Positions 1-10,652 of a DNA stretch of 64,000 nt are shown here, piece after piece; the stretch's first letter is position 1; each line of letters opens with the position of its first letter. The position numbers and the translations under genes are program-made. The notes under the pieces are model-generated. The model searched no databases, had not been told where the DNA came from, and was given only the letters and a program-made list of their open reading frames with translations. The DNA lies in assembly GCF_000143415.4 (NCBI RefSeq), contig NW_003314434.1, positions 1 to 64,000 of the forward strand, in the 5' to 3' direction. The stretch is from Selaginella moellendorffii. Taxonomy: Eukaryota > Streptophyta > Lycopodiopsida > Selaginellales > Selaginellaceae.

Positions 1-24
1 CTGAGGTCGATCTAGAGGATCCCC
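1..24. other. Probable cloning-vector polylinker residue
   Basis: The first 24 bases contain XbaI and BamHI sites in the order and spacing of the pUC/M13 polylinker (tctagaggatcccc), preceded by a PstI/SalI-like stretch with single bases missing (ctgaggtcga). Plant-like sequence shared with a second copy near 19,708 starts right after it. This most likely marks an untrimmed clone or scaffold end rather than genomic DNA. Confidence 0.8.
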
Positions 25-25
25 C

Positions 26-175
26 TCCACAAATGCTTGACAGTCGTGTATCACGCATTGGGTGTCATGAGGCGCACAAGATCATTTGCATACTGGGATG
101 TGATCCAGCCATACAAATCCAATAGTGATCCACATTCTCGGAAAGTCCAAGAAAAAGCAAAAAGCTGTTTATATC
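26..175 (-). pseudogene. Decayed 3' tip of an ABCG (PDR) transporter gene, unit A
   Basis: Read on the minus strand, this matches the last coding exon of the intact ABCG gene at 36,116-41,852 (the stretch around its Ser-Gln-Tyr-Gly-Asp and Thr-Val-Lys-Ala-Phe segments). Substitutions and small indels break the frame. Only this terminal fragment is present, with no nucleotide-binding domain nearby. It recurs at about 19,560-19,840, 23,815-24,110 and 32,045-32,260. Confidence 0.7.
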
Positions 176-1613
176 CAACTTAGGTTTGGTGGTCAACACT
201 AAACCAAAAACAATGAAGATGAATAGGACGATGTTATTGTCCCTGCCCTACAAGTATTTTTACGTGTTTTTGTTTGCAGCAGAGGAACTGCGGTACTGAA
301 TATCCACATTCTGGTATTGAAATTAAGCTGGTCACTTGAGTGATTAGTTTTTAGCTGATCAAAACGGTTTTAATGTACAATGTTTAAATTGTGATTTTCA
401 TTTGTGAATACTTTAGTGTTCTTAATTTGGATTTTCTTTACATTTCGCTTTATAGGTATAAAGAATATACCTAAATATCTAAGTATATTCTAGAATATTC
501 TCTAATCTAGCAACTTTAAAGTTTTCATATAAAAAACTATGAAGTTCTTTATTTTGCCTCATATCTAGAACTGGAAGAGTATCAAGTAAAATTTGAAAAA
601 CTATATAAAACTGAGAAACTCTATATTATCCTATAAATTACAAGGATTAACACTGACAAAGAGTCTAAAATTAACATCATTAATCTAGAGGGCACAAAAT
701 CCAACTTCTGGACGTGTTTTAAGATTGATGTCATGATGGTTAAACACTAAACAACTTAAAAGAGTTAAAGTTTGTTCTAGCTATTTGAAAACTTGCCTCA
801 ATCTAACCAAGCACCTAGCTTCATTATTTGTTATTCTTTGCATTCAAGTATGCAAAGAAATCAGTGGAATTTAACGATTGGTTCCTCAAGGTATGAAAAA
901 AACAAGAAACCTGGATCAATTCATATATATATATTTCTCTCTCTCTCCATTTGACTCTTCCTTTCTATAATTTTGCAGACTCGTCAAAAAAGGGGCTTTG
1001 AGGGGGCAAAAAGAAACTCATTCACCCTGTACCAACAGAACTTGCAGGGGTGAGCTTTTGAGTGTTCTGAAGCTACTCTCTTGTTTTGACTTCCAGGTTC
1101 CTTGGATTCAATTCAGAAAGGCCTGTAGGAAAACGTTTCCCTGTAAAAAGGTCAACAGGTCAAAGGTGCGAATATTCTCTCTACAAAAATCAACAATCCC
1201 GCCATTTTCTTCATCGCATCTCCTGAGAATTGGGATAGCTCTCCAGCTTCCACCCGATCTCTGCCCACTTGAGGTGAGATGCATGGACCCTACAAGAAGC
1301 CAGCCGTGGACACCACGCTGTTGCATCTCCCGTCAATGTGCTGTTTACCAATCGTGTTTCTTGAACCGAACCTGACTACAAGAATGTCGGAAGCCCTTGA
1401 GTTGTTCAGCAACCTTGATCGAGAACAACTCGGCCTGGCAGAAATGCAATGAACTGGCAACGAATTCATATTTCTGAATCGAAATCAGCATGCTGAAAAA
1501 GACCAAGACTACAAAGATGACAAAAAGGAGCAAGTAAATCTAAACAACTACAACGATCAGCTGCAAACAGACATGTTAGAAGCCAAGCAGAGAATCAGAG
1601 TAATGAAAGAAAC
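176..1613. other. AT-rich spacer of the repeat unit; no gene recognised
   Basis: This stretch is AT-rich at 180-960, then more balanced. It is conserved between the repeat units (for example 690-900 matches 18,120-18,500 and 33,090-33,360). Open frames at 998-1375 (plus) and 1345-1533 (minus, with a hydrophobic start) are kept in unit C, but I recognise no domain. The unit's near identity explains their conservation without needing function. A spliced 3' extension of the kinase transcript cannot be excluded. Confidence 0.5.
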
Positions 1614-2829
1614 TCACCAAACAGATTGCCAGGCAGGATCGCAGAGGATGTCGCGCGCGGATGGACGCTGGTCGCGTCTTGCTGCGACCAGCTCCAACAC
1701 CTTGGGCGCAATTGATGGGTGTTGGTACGCCCAGTCTGCTGGTAAAACGCCATCCCGGACGTCAATCAATACCGACTCCCTTTCCTACACAGATTCACCG
1801 AACTAAGCAAGCACGTTGCACAAACTGCAGCCAAACCTGGTCCGGGGGACACCTCCAATGAAGTTCGAAGAGTATAACTCCAAGCGCAAGCATGTCAGTG
1901 TAGGTTGAGTTGCTCCGGCGCTGGGGAGAGTAGTAAACTGCTCTCCCCTTCTTGATATTTTCGGTCTCGAGCATGGACTCCTTATTTTTAGCTGTAAGCC
2001 AACAAATGAGAGATGGAAGAGATGTTTCATTTGCCTACCAAGACCGAAATCTCCCAGCTTGATGCGTCCATCGTCTGTGACGAAGATGTTGTGTGGTGCT
2101 ATATCCCGATGAACACCCACGTTGTCGTGCACATGCGCCACAGCTTGAAGAAGCTGCCTAAACGCATCTGCAGGTGGTGACTCACCGCCGAGGAGCACCG
2201 ACTGGAGCGAGCGGCCACAAAACTCCATGACAATGTACACTTTCGACTTGCCCGGCTCGCCTTCCTCCTTCCACATGTCGAAGTATTTGACTATGTTGGG
2301 GTGTTCGCAGCGCTGGAGCATCTCTCCCTCCTTGAAGACGAGCGCGACATCCTGGTCTCTGGACTTCGTTGCTGTGCGAACCTTGATGACTTTGATGGCG
2401 TAGATTTGTTCGTCCTCCTTGCTACGGCACTTGTATACTTTCCCGGACGCCCCCTGGCCAACACAAGCGAGCACTTCGTAGCTGCTGCAGAAGCGGCCTG
2501 GACAAGAGAGACAAGGGGCCACTCAGAAGCGAAAAGATGCCAAAGAGACAAATTATTGTATCCACCTGCTGCTGCAACTGGAGTCTCCCCTCCCTTTTGG
2601 ATCGATTCCACGATCCCGGTCACAACATTCGCCGAGAGCATCTTGAATCTCTCCAAGCGTTGCGCCATTGCGAGGAATTGCCGAACATATTCTGCAAGTC
2701 ATGAATCAAACCAGCAAAGAGTCGTGTCAGCCAACAAAAGGAATTCCTCGTACCAGCGTCAGGAGCAGCCTGCAACGCGGATGCATCATGATCAGTTTCT
2801 CCTGCTCCTGCTTCAACGAGGATCTTCAT
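1614..2829 (-). CDS. Protein kinase resembling the eIF2-alpha kinase family (five exons)
   Basis: Spliced by eye: 2829-2754, 2691-2566, 2497-2039, 1991-1837 and 1784-1614. All introns are GT-AG, 47-68 bp. The exons sum to 987 bp, giving 328 residues, and every junction keeps frame. The kinase domain starts near residue 75 with the glycine loop GQGASGKVYK, then the AIKVIK lysine, the catalytic loop HRDIAPHN, the DFGLAK magnesium loop (formed across a splice junction), YYSPQ, DMLALGVILFEL and a C-lobe QRPSARDIL. The short insert-poor N-lobe and the DMLALG/ILFEL region resemble PKR/GCN2-like eIF2-alpha kinases; that assignment is inference. Oddity: the catalytic loop has Ala where Ser/Thr kinases normally carry Lys. 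The first 70 residues match nothing I know. It is divergent from the phosphatase at 3398 across about 570 bp. Unit C has an identical copy. Confidence 0.8.
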
Positions 2830-3299
2830 CAGACAAGTGCAGATGTTTCAAGTTTTGACCAACCTGATCGAGCTCGGTTAATCGGATCCAGTGGGCGGGT
2901 CCTTTCGAGCATGACGTCGGATCGCTTCTGAGTGTGTAGTTTCTTCGGACCAGCAGCTCTCTTCCTCTCCATGGTGGACTCTGGTCAGTGTTAACATTGT
3001 GAGTCGTTGCTGAAAGCACAAAAGAGATTGAGGAGTCGTTACTGCACTTATCCAACGGCTGGAGCCTAGAATGCGCACATCAGCTGTCCGTCAATGGATT
3101 CACAACAAACTTGCTACAATTGCATGTTCACCTCCTTCCGCCTCGCCAACAGTAGGCCGCAAACCAGCAGCGCACTCACCTCTGCCCTTGCCAGACGATC
3201 ACGGCAGCCCTAGATTTGGAATCTAAGCTGCATTGAGGATCGACGCGCTCCTCCGGCTCCCTTGGGCTTTGCCAATAGTAGGGTACAAGAATACAAAAG

Positions 3300-3332
3300 G
3301 CCACGTCGGATAGAGTTTAGGGCAGACGTGGC
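3300..3332. promoter_or_regulatory. Inverted pair of ACGT (ABRE-like) elements upstream of the phosphatase gene
   Basis: GCCACGTC at 3300-3307 and its exact reverse complement GACGTGGC at 3325-3332 lie 66 bp upstream of the phosphatase start codon. ACGTGGC is the classical core recognised by plant bZIP factors in abscisic-acid and stress promoters. The regulatory role is inferred from the motif; the paired geometry is seen directly. The same pair occurs in unit C at 22,982-23,014. Confidence 0.5.
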
Positions 3333-3397
3333 ACCTTTGGTCACCTTTTGTGGCCCTTCTTCATTTCCACGGAATACAAGTCATTTTTTAGGGTATC

Positions 3398-3985
3398 ATG
3401 AAGAAGACACTCATTCTCGATCTAGACAATACACTGGTATACGCTCATAAGGATCTCGTCTCTTCTGTAGATTTCAGCATGGAATTCGACGATGATGCAC
3501 CACTCCACATCATGAAGAGACCAGGCGTAGATGAATTTCTGGGGAAGGTTTCAAAAGTGTACAATATCGTGGTGTTTAGTGCCGCCCAGGAGAAGTATGT
3601 CAACCTTGTGGTTGACCATCTGGATCCTACTGGGGGGCTTGTGTCGAGGAGGCTACATGGTGGCAATTGCGTTGTTCTAAAGGACGGGACGAAAGTCAAG
3701 AATCTTGACCATGTAGGGTTTCGGGATTTCAAGCGGGTGGTGGCACTGGATGACATTATTGACTTCTACCAAGGTCATCAAGAGAGCGTGGTGGTGGCTC
3801 CAAAGTTTGAGGGGTCAAAGGATGACCACTTCTTGGCAGATGTAACCCCGTTCCTTCTTGCGCTGTCAAAGTGTGTGGATTTTACCAAAGTTACCCATCG
3901 CTGGAATATTGGACAATGTGTGGAGAAGCAAGGCAAATTGTACGTCCTAGATCCATTAGATGATGAATGGGTTGTTTTTAACTGA
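3398..3985 (+). CDS. FCP1/SCP-type HAD phosphatase, 195 aa, intronless (intact copy)
   Basis: The protein begins MKKTLILDLDNTLVYAH. This contains the HAD motif I signature DxDxT (DLDNT) used for phospho-aspartate catalysis, and it is followed by VVFSAAQEKY (motif II region) and VVALDDIIDFY (motif III acidic pair). It ends in an SCP-like VTPFLLAL helix and a short tail. These are the marks of the FCP1-homology (NLI-interacting-factor) family, which dephosphorylates phosphoserine, classically on the RNA polymerase II C-terminal tail. At 195 residues it is essentially the bare domain, with no BRCT or targeting extension. The first ATG follows the ABRE-like pair. Three other copies (18,885, 23,080 and about 35,235) are broken, so this is the only intact member in the window. 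Confidence 0.85.
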   Translation: MKKTLILDLDNTLVYAHKDLVSSVDFSMEFDDDAPLHIMKRPGVDEFLGKVSKVYNIVVFSAAQEKYVNLVVDHLDPTGGLVSRRLHGGNCVVLKDGTKVKNLDHVGFRDFKRVVALDDIIDFYQGHQESVVVAPKFEGSKDDHFLADVTPFLLALSKCVDFTKVTHRWNIGQCVEKQGKLYVLDPLDDEWVVFN

Positions 3986-4395
3986 TTATTGTATTTTGTA
4001 ATAAATGTTATAATTTTTCTGCCAAAGTGTAGTTTATGCAAATGAATCTTAGTGAACTTTTGAGCTCAGGATTTCCTACATGTCTCATGTAAAACAAAAT
4101 GGCAAAACAAGAAAAACAGCACACCAAATTTTCAAGCTCTTTTGCCAAGGAAATCCCCTTTACATTGAGAGCCCACAGCTTTGCAACACCCCATGAACAC
4201 CAATAGGAGCACGTGCCCACCTCAAACAACAAGCGAGACTTCAAAAAGGACATCACTGATCCAACATTTGATGCCGGAGGATAAGATGCTTAGAAGACTG
4301 ATTGCTTCTGAGTTCTTTTATGTCTGTTGTTTAGTGCCTATGTGAAGCTATTGACAAAAATGTGATGATCCATATGAAGCTCTTCACAGGATCAT

Positions 4396-4398
<3 letters not shown>

Positions 4399-4470
<72 letters not shown>
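4399..4470. repeat. (GA)36 microsatellite
   Basis: This is an uninterrupted GA dinucleotide tract of 72 bases just upstream of the PPR relic. Reading frames through it encode Arg-Glu or Ser-Leu repeats that are artefacts of the repeat. Confidence 0.95.
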
Positions 4471-4474
<4 letters not shown>

Positions 4475-4530
4475 CTTTGCCATGACATCCAGCGAAGTAG
4501 CAAGAGGAGTGATCGCGGTGCCTCCTGCAG

Positions 4531-5440
4531 GCATCTCCACGCCAAATCGCGACTCTTCTGCGCCAATGTGGTGATTCCAAGTCCCTCCCGCGAGGGAAGC
4601 TCTTGCACCGCCGCCTGGCCGCCACCCTCGACTTACGCCACCACCCCTTGTTCAGCAATCTCCTCATCCTCATGTATGGCAAGTGCTCCAGCCTCCCGGA
4701 CGCATGGTCCGTCTTCCACGATCTCGTCCACAAGAACGCCTTCTCCTGTAACATCATGATCTCGACGCTCTGCGCAAACGGCCAGAGCGCGCAAGCGATT
4801 CATCTCTTCCTCGCCCTCGCCAGCGATTCAGTCGTCCGCCCCACCCACGTCTCGTTCGTCGCCGCGCTCGCCGCCTGCGCCAATTGCCCCGATCTCCAGT
4901 CGGGCATCCGGATCCACGCCCAGATCATCGCCGCGCCACCCGCGATCGCGAGCAATCCAGTCGTGTGCTGCGCCCTCTTAACCATGTATGGGAAATGCGG
5001 CAGCCTGGCAGACGCGCGGAAGGTCTTTGATGACATGCCGCGCAAGACGATAGTCGCCTGGAGCGCGATGCTGGCTGCTTGCACCAGAAATCCCGATCAG
5101 GGCGGGCTCCCCGCTGCGATCGAGCTCTATCGCCAGCTCCGGGATGCCGGCATCGGCGCGGACTGGAACACTGCGATTGCCGCAAATGCCCATAATGGGC
5201 AGTTTAGAGCGGCGATTGCGCTGCTGTGGAAGTTGGATCTGGAAGGGATTGGGCCTGATATGGTGACGCTGACTGAGATCCTGGCAGCGTGTTCTTGGAA
5301 GCAGGATAAAGCACAGGGTATAAAGATCCACGGAGCGTACTTGCTCGTGTGGCTGGGAGCGTAATGTTGTCGCTGGAACCTCTATCGTCAACATGTATGG
5401 AAAGTGTGGCAGAATCAAGGAAGCATCAAGGAAGGAAGCA
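4531..5440 (+). pseudogene. Chimeric, truncated PPR gene
   Basis: Frame 3 reads as a PLS-class PPR protein from about 4545 (TLLRQCGDSKSLPRGK) through several repeats, with LILMYGKC and LLTMYGKCGS motifs. No ATG precedes it in frame; the only nearby ATG (4484) is in a different frame and stops early. From about 5155 the sequence switches abruptly, in mid-repeat, to one that is near-identical to the minus-strand PPR relic at about 31,655-31,905. It therefore looks like a fusion of two PPR genes. A one-base insertion near 5333, relative to that relative, shifts the frame to a stop at 5364. PPR homology continues out of frame to about 5440 and then ends. Such proteins normally bind organelle RNA; this copy is unlikely to work. 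Confidence 0.75.
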
Positions 5441-5763
5441 AGGATCTAAAATTATTTTTTGTTTATCATGGCCTTTATAAAAAAAATTAAAATATTTTCT
5501 TTTCATAATTTATATCCCTTTATTTATATGTTGTTACATTTTATGCCAAGTTTCATATCATCAAACAGATAATGGCTGAAGAACTAGTTTATAACTTGCA
5601 CATAAAGATAGAAAATTATTTACTGGACAATAATATTTATATTCAAAAGTTAATTCAAATTTGTAAAACAACTAACCAGAATTATCTTGATTCTCTATTT
5701 ATTTAAAAACTTCCAAATTCTTTTTGTTTATATCTTGGCTTACTATTAATTGAAATATAGAAA
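5441..5763. other. AT-rich segment, also present at about 25,100-25,345
   Basis: No gene is visible. Bases 5465-5705 match 25,105-25,345 closely, including a short open frame starting MAEEL that stays open longer in the second copy. The match suggests a shared unidentified mobile or repeated sequence. Confidence 0.6.
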
Positions 5764-6063
5764 TGTGAGGTCAAGTGTATAACTACAATAATGTATACTA
5801 ATATTAGCATAGTGGGATTTTGGTAGCCATCAGATTAGTTTCAATATAAACTAAAGTTTTTGGGATAATTGATATGCATATTTTATGTATTCTCTTTCTA
5901 TATTCCATACACTCATATTATTTTATATTCCATGTAATTTCAATTTGAACCACTTGCTTTTGTATATAAACTAGAGTTTTTGGGATAATTGATATACACA
6001 TTTTATGTATTCCCTATCCATATTCCATGCACTCACATTATTTTATATTCCATGCACTCACAT
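5764..6063 (+). repeat. 5' LTR with internal duplication
   Basis: It begins TGTGAGGTCAAG and ends CACTCACA. The stretch with the TATA-like tatataaact, the ttttgggataattgatat block and the ccatgcactca block occurs twice (about 5846-5925 and 5965-6050). This explains why it is about 125 bp longer than the 3' LTR. A TGG follows directly, as expected for a primer-binding site, but I could not match it to a particular tRNA. Confidence 0.65.
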
Positions 6064-9000
6064 TGGTGGAGGTGAGGGGCACGTTTGATTATTCTTGAAA
6101 AGTGCTTGGATTTGGGATTTTGGTTTAGATTTAACTTTTGCATTATCTAAATTTAGCTCTTTCCATTTCTTTCTTTTATTCTTTCCTTTTGGGATTTTGG
6201 TTTAGATCTAGCTTTTGCATTATCTATATCTCCCTTTCCTTCTAACTTTTTTTAATTTTATTTCTTTTGCTCTTTCTTTTTCATTCATCTTTATGGTAGA
6301 GTAGTAATCTCTTCCTCCTTTGACTTTGGAGCACAATTGTTTGATGCTATGTGATTGTAGTTGAATAATCAAACTCAGTTGATGGCAGTATTCATAACAC
6401 ATAGTACAACTCTTATTGCTCTTGGTGCCAATCCTCATGTTCAACTAAAGTTCTTTTATGGGAATCCTTAGGGACAATGTGTACTATTGGTTCAATCACT
6501 TCATAGTGATTGCCATATATCATTCTTGGGATGATACTCGATGTTTGTATGAGTTTCCCACGTGTTTTCAAGGGATGGCACTGTAGTGGTATAATGTTTT
6601 GAATGTAGCTATTTGTGGGGATTAGAGTATTCTTCGAAACGTCTTCAAACACACATTTGGATATGCTGACAATTGTGATGATACTTTCTAACAATTGCAT
6701 CGTCTTTGTTAAGGACCATCTAAGTTGGTGATGCAATTTAGCATTTGTTTTCGTAGCCTTTTGCTTCATGCGGAGCCAAATATGTTAGAGTGGATCAAAC
6801 TAGGAATGTTGTGGCCAACACTTCGTCAAAGTTTTGTAGGACTTGTGCATGCACTTGCTCGAACAACCTCTAACAATGCTTTTTGTTTGGCACAACATTA
6901 TGAGACATTGCCTTTTCCACTTCTCGCTACACATCTTTTAGCTCCACTTTCTGTGGGATATGGTTTTGTTTCAATGGAGGTTGATGTTACTGCTGCTTAG
7001 GTTTAAGGACAAGGGTGAGGATGTGGTCATAGTTGTGATATTCGCTACTGAGCATGTAATGAAGTTATTCACACTTATCAGTATTGTCAGCGTTTTCCGG
7101 ATTGGTAGCTTCCATTTCTTGGGTAGAGACCTTGGCATCAATAATGTCCTGTTTGTATTGTTGTAGTGAAAGGTCTAGACATCGAGATGCATCCAGGAAA
7201 TGAGGAGTCGTGCAAGTAATGGAGGGACCTTGCACGAATAAGTCAATGACCCCTCCATCTTTCTTTTGGAAGTATCATCAAAAGGTTCATTTGGCATTAG
7301 TTCATCCAGTGTTTACTTTCCAAGCTTATTTTTATAACAAAAGGTCTTTTATTATTCTCTTTGTATTGATTCATACATGTTCAAGTTTATCTTCTATTGC
7401 TCGACTTGTTGCCATATGTTACCACCTATATTTGTGTCATGCAGCAGAGTCAGTTTTCATTCTTTATGGCAACGGCCATACATATGCATATGCACGGGAT
7501 GAAATGAACTTAGTTGTGTATATAGGTGATCTTGAACTTGGATTGCAATCATTGCCAGTGGTGCCGAGTTAAGCTTTTGACCTCATCCTTGGTATGGGCG
7601 CAATCATGCTAAATGTGACTTTGAGGCTTCTTCCCCTTGTCTCATACTTCTTTATATTTTATCCATTCCTTTCACTTCGAAACATGTTTATCCCTTTGCT
7701 TCTACTTCTACTTTCATTACTTTTGTCTCCCCATTATTTCCTTTTATGTTTCCGTTTGTTTCTGCTTTTCCCTTTTTCAATCCCTTAGTTGACAAGCTCA
7801 TGAAGGAGTATGCCAATCTCTTTGAGTTTCACCTATTGTCTGGGGCCAAAATTGCTATATGTCATCTGATTCCAACCAGGGATACTCATCCCATCAAAGT
7901 TTCTGTTCATCATCAATCACCCAAAAAGATCAAGATTTTACATGCAAATGTCAAAGAGATGTTGGAAAAGGGTGTTATTCAAAAGTCATAGAGTCCTTGG
8001 GCATATGAACCTCATCTTGTGACGAAGCCTAATGCGAGTATTCATTTCTACATCGATTATCATTCGTTAAACAAAATGACGATTTTATATGTATATCCTC
8101 TTCCTCACCTGTTGATTTCTTAGATCATCTAAAAAGAAGTTGTTAGTTCACTAAGTTAGATCTTGCTTCTAGGTAATGGCAAATACTAATGGGTACTGGC
8201 AAATACTAATGGACGAAGAAGATATTCCTAAGAATACTTTTTATACACCATTTAGTTTGTATGAGGTTTTGGTGATTCTATTTGGTTTGAACAATGCTTT
8301 AGCATTTTTCCAACAAATGATGGATGGGGTTTTTTGTGATATGCTAAAGGTGATTAATTACTTCATTAGTGATGTTTTGATCCACTCGAAGGGGATGTGG
8401 GAGGAATATATGTTTGTAAAGTGTTAAATCAATTATGGGAAGTTAGTTCAAAGTTGAAGTGGTCGAAGTGTGTATTTGACTCTAATGACACGACTTATCT
8501 TGAGTACCGTATTTTTCGTGAGGGTTTGCAAGTTGATCCTGACAAGCTTGTGGGTGTTTTAATGTTCCCTATTCCAAAGTGTGTAAATGATATGTAGTGC
8601 TTCTTAGGTAAAGTGTAGTATCTCAGTTATTTTGGGGATCATCTTTTTTATCACATTGCATTTTTGCAAGTGCTGTCGAAGTCATCAACATCATCTTTCA
8701 TCTAGTCTGTGGATTGTGAGTAGACATTCATGGATTTCAAAAAGCTATTGACGACTCTTCTGGTTTTGGCGTATCCTAACTACACTCAACCTTTCATTTT
8801 GCACATAAATGCTTCTGATATTGGTCTTGGAGGTGTATTGATGCAAAAGAGCCTGAGTGTGTCTGGTTAGCGCCATCCCATTGCATATATAAGCCGTATA
8901 TTACAACTAACAGAAGAAAACTACTTCACGACAGAGAAAGAATATTTAGTAACAATCTGGGGTTTTGAAAAACTTCATCCATATCTACATGGTTCTTGGA

Positions 9001-10478
9001 CATTACTGGAAGGTGATTATGCTACCATTACTTCATTATTGAAATGAAAAAACTTGATTGGTCATATTGCTCGGTGGGCTTTGAAGCTTTAGATATATAA
9101 TTTTAATAATGTTCATCACCCAGGGAGTTCTATGGCTGATGCTAATGCCTTTTCTCGAGCTCCTCTTCCTTATTTGCCATTTTTTCATGTTTCTAACGAG
9201 TGTGTTGTTTTAGCATCTGTGGATTTTCTAGACAAGGATTCTGTGTTGTTAGCAGTTGTTGTATTTAATATTCAATGTCCACAAGGTGTAAAACAGAATT
9301 TACCTTCTCTTGATGAGGTTTGTGAAGCTCAAAAGATTGAGTCATGGATTTGGAGGCTTCGTAATGGGTTTAAAAATTTTACATCACTTGCTGATGACTT
9401 GCCATTCCAGCATTTATTTTTTTAATATTACTTTGGAAACAACCTTCTTTATTTTATGGGTACAAATCCTTATGATCATTTATAGTTGGTAGTGCCTTCA
9501 ATCTTTATTTCATGGTTCCTCCATGCCTACCATGATTCTCCTATTCTAGGCGGGCATATGGGACATCGTCATGTGACCAAAAAGCTATGTAAATCTTTTT
9601 ATTAGCAAGAGATGCAACGTGATTTTATTCAGTATGTGTATAGTTGTGTTTGGAGCTAAGCTCATAATACTACCCCTTGTGCTACAAAAGGATAGTTGGA
9701 GTCAATTGTAGTTTCCCATCCTTTTGAGTTGGTGGCATTTGATCTTATGGGACTTTTACCATGATTGACTGCTCGTAATGAGTATGTTATTATTACTTTT
9801 GACTACTTAACTTGTTGGGTGGAAGTTGGTGCTCTTCCTAGCGCCTCTGTAACTACTGTTGGATACTTCCTCCTCAATCAAGTGGTGTTCCAACCTTTTT
9901 TTCTGGAGCGAATTTTTTCGGATAATGGTCCCATATTTATCACTGAGGCATTTTATGTTTTGACGTCTTAGTTAGGGATACGCCATACGTTCACGAGTGC
10001 TTATCATCCACAGTCAGACGATTTGATAGAACAGCTCATTAGTATTTGATGGGAATTCTTCCACTTATCCAAGTAGAGTTTGCAAAAATCTAGGCCACAT
10101 ACAAGTGGGTCAACAATAGCACTACAACACCCATCATTATCCATCTACGGAGTATAAAGTGGATGAATTAGTGTTAGTTTTTTTTCCCCATCTTATGGTA
10201 TGTGGTTTATCTAAGGGGTTCTTTGTTCAGTAGAAAGGACCATATCATGTGTTGCAACAAGTTGGATCATAAGTTTATGAGGTTTAGCATGATGTCAAAC
10301 AAGTTAATCCTCCAGAAATTGTGCATGTATAGCGGTTGAAACGCTTTGTACAAAGGGATCAGGAACATCTGGTACCATTTATAGATCCACCAATTTCTCC
10401 TCCTAATTTTCTTCTAGATCCTTGCCCATCTACGAGGGAACTCTAATGGTCTTCCATTATTTCGAGAGAAGGGGATGA

Positions 10479-10652
10479 TGTGAGGTCCAAGTGTATAGCT
10501 ATGATGCCATATATTAATATTGGTGTAGTTGGATTTTAGCAGCTGTCAGATTGGTTTCAATCTGGACCACTCGCTCCTATATATAAGTTAAGGTTTTTGG
10601 GCTAATTGATATGCATATTTTTTATATTCCCTTTTCATATTCCATGCACTCA
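10479..10652 (+). repeat. 3' LTR of the gypsy element
   Basis: It begins TGTGAGGTCC after the purine tract gagaaggggatga and ends in CACTCACA. Relatives in the window are at 5764, about 17,666-17,832, about 25,746-25,953 and about 26,850-27,015. Confidence 0.75.

Larger units (their letters stand above)
26..4137. repeat. Composite repeat unit A (near-identical to unit C)
   Basis: This segment is repeated at 19,708-23,805 with roughly one difference per 150-200 bases by eye and one 7-bp deletion in the later copy. It holds, in order, the decayed tip of an ABCG transporter gene, an AT-rich spacer, a kinase gene on the minus strand, a shared promoter and a phosphatase gene on the plus strand. 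The match ends at about 4137, where unit A runs into unrelated sequence and unit C continues into another ABCG tip. More divergent versions lie near 18.1-19.8, 27.2-28.1 and 32.1-36.0 kb. Confidence 0.9.
5764..10652 (+). mobile_element. Degenerate Ty3/gypsy LTR retrotransposon
   Basis: Related LTR sequences beginning TGTGAGGTC and ending in CACTCACA occur at about 5764-6063 and 10,479-10,652, with a purine-rich tract just before the second. The order between them is gag-like sequence (about 6720-7170), a protease-like stretch near 7440-7620, reverse transcriptase (about 7790-8600, with GYWQILMDEED and a decayed FISDVLIHS where YLDD-type catalytic residues belong), RNase H (about 8640-9120, NASDIGLGGVLMQK) and integrase (zinc-binding and core, about 9490-10,020, with FSDNGP). 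The RT-RNaseH-integrase order is that of Ty3/gypsy. Many stops and frameshifts make it inactive. The 5' LTR is longer than the 3' LTR because it carries an internal duplication. Confidence 0.85.

Noticed and set aside
998-1375. 125-residue plus-strand frame in repeat unit A
   Set aside because: It is preserved only in the near-identical unit C, shortened by changes there, and broken in B, D and E; it has no recognisable domain.
2301-2858. 185-residue plus-strand frame opposite the kinase
   Set aside because: It is the antisense shadow of kinase exons 1-3. The minus strand gives a complete, spliced kinase domain.
4384-4757. Long Ser-Leu and Arg-Glu repeat open frames through the GA tract
   Set aside because: They are the direct translation of a GA microsatellite on each strand, with no other coding support.
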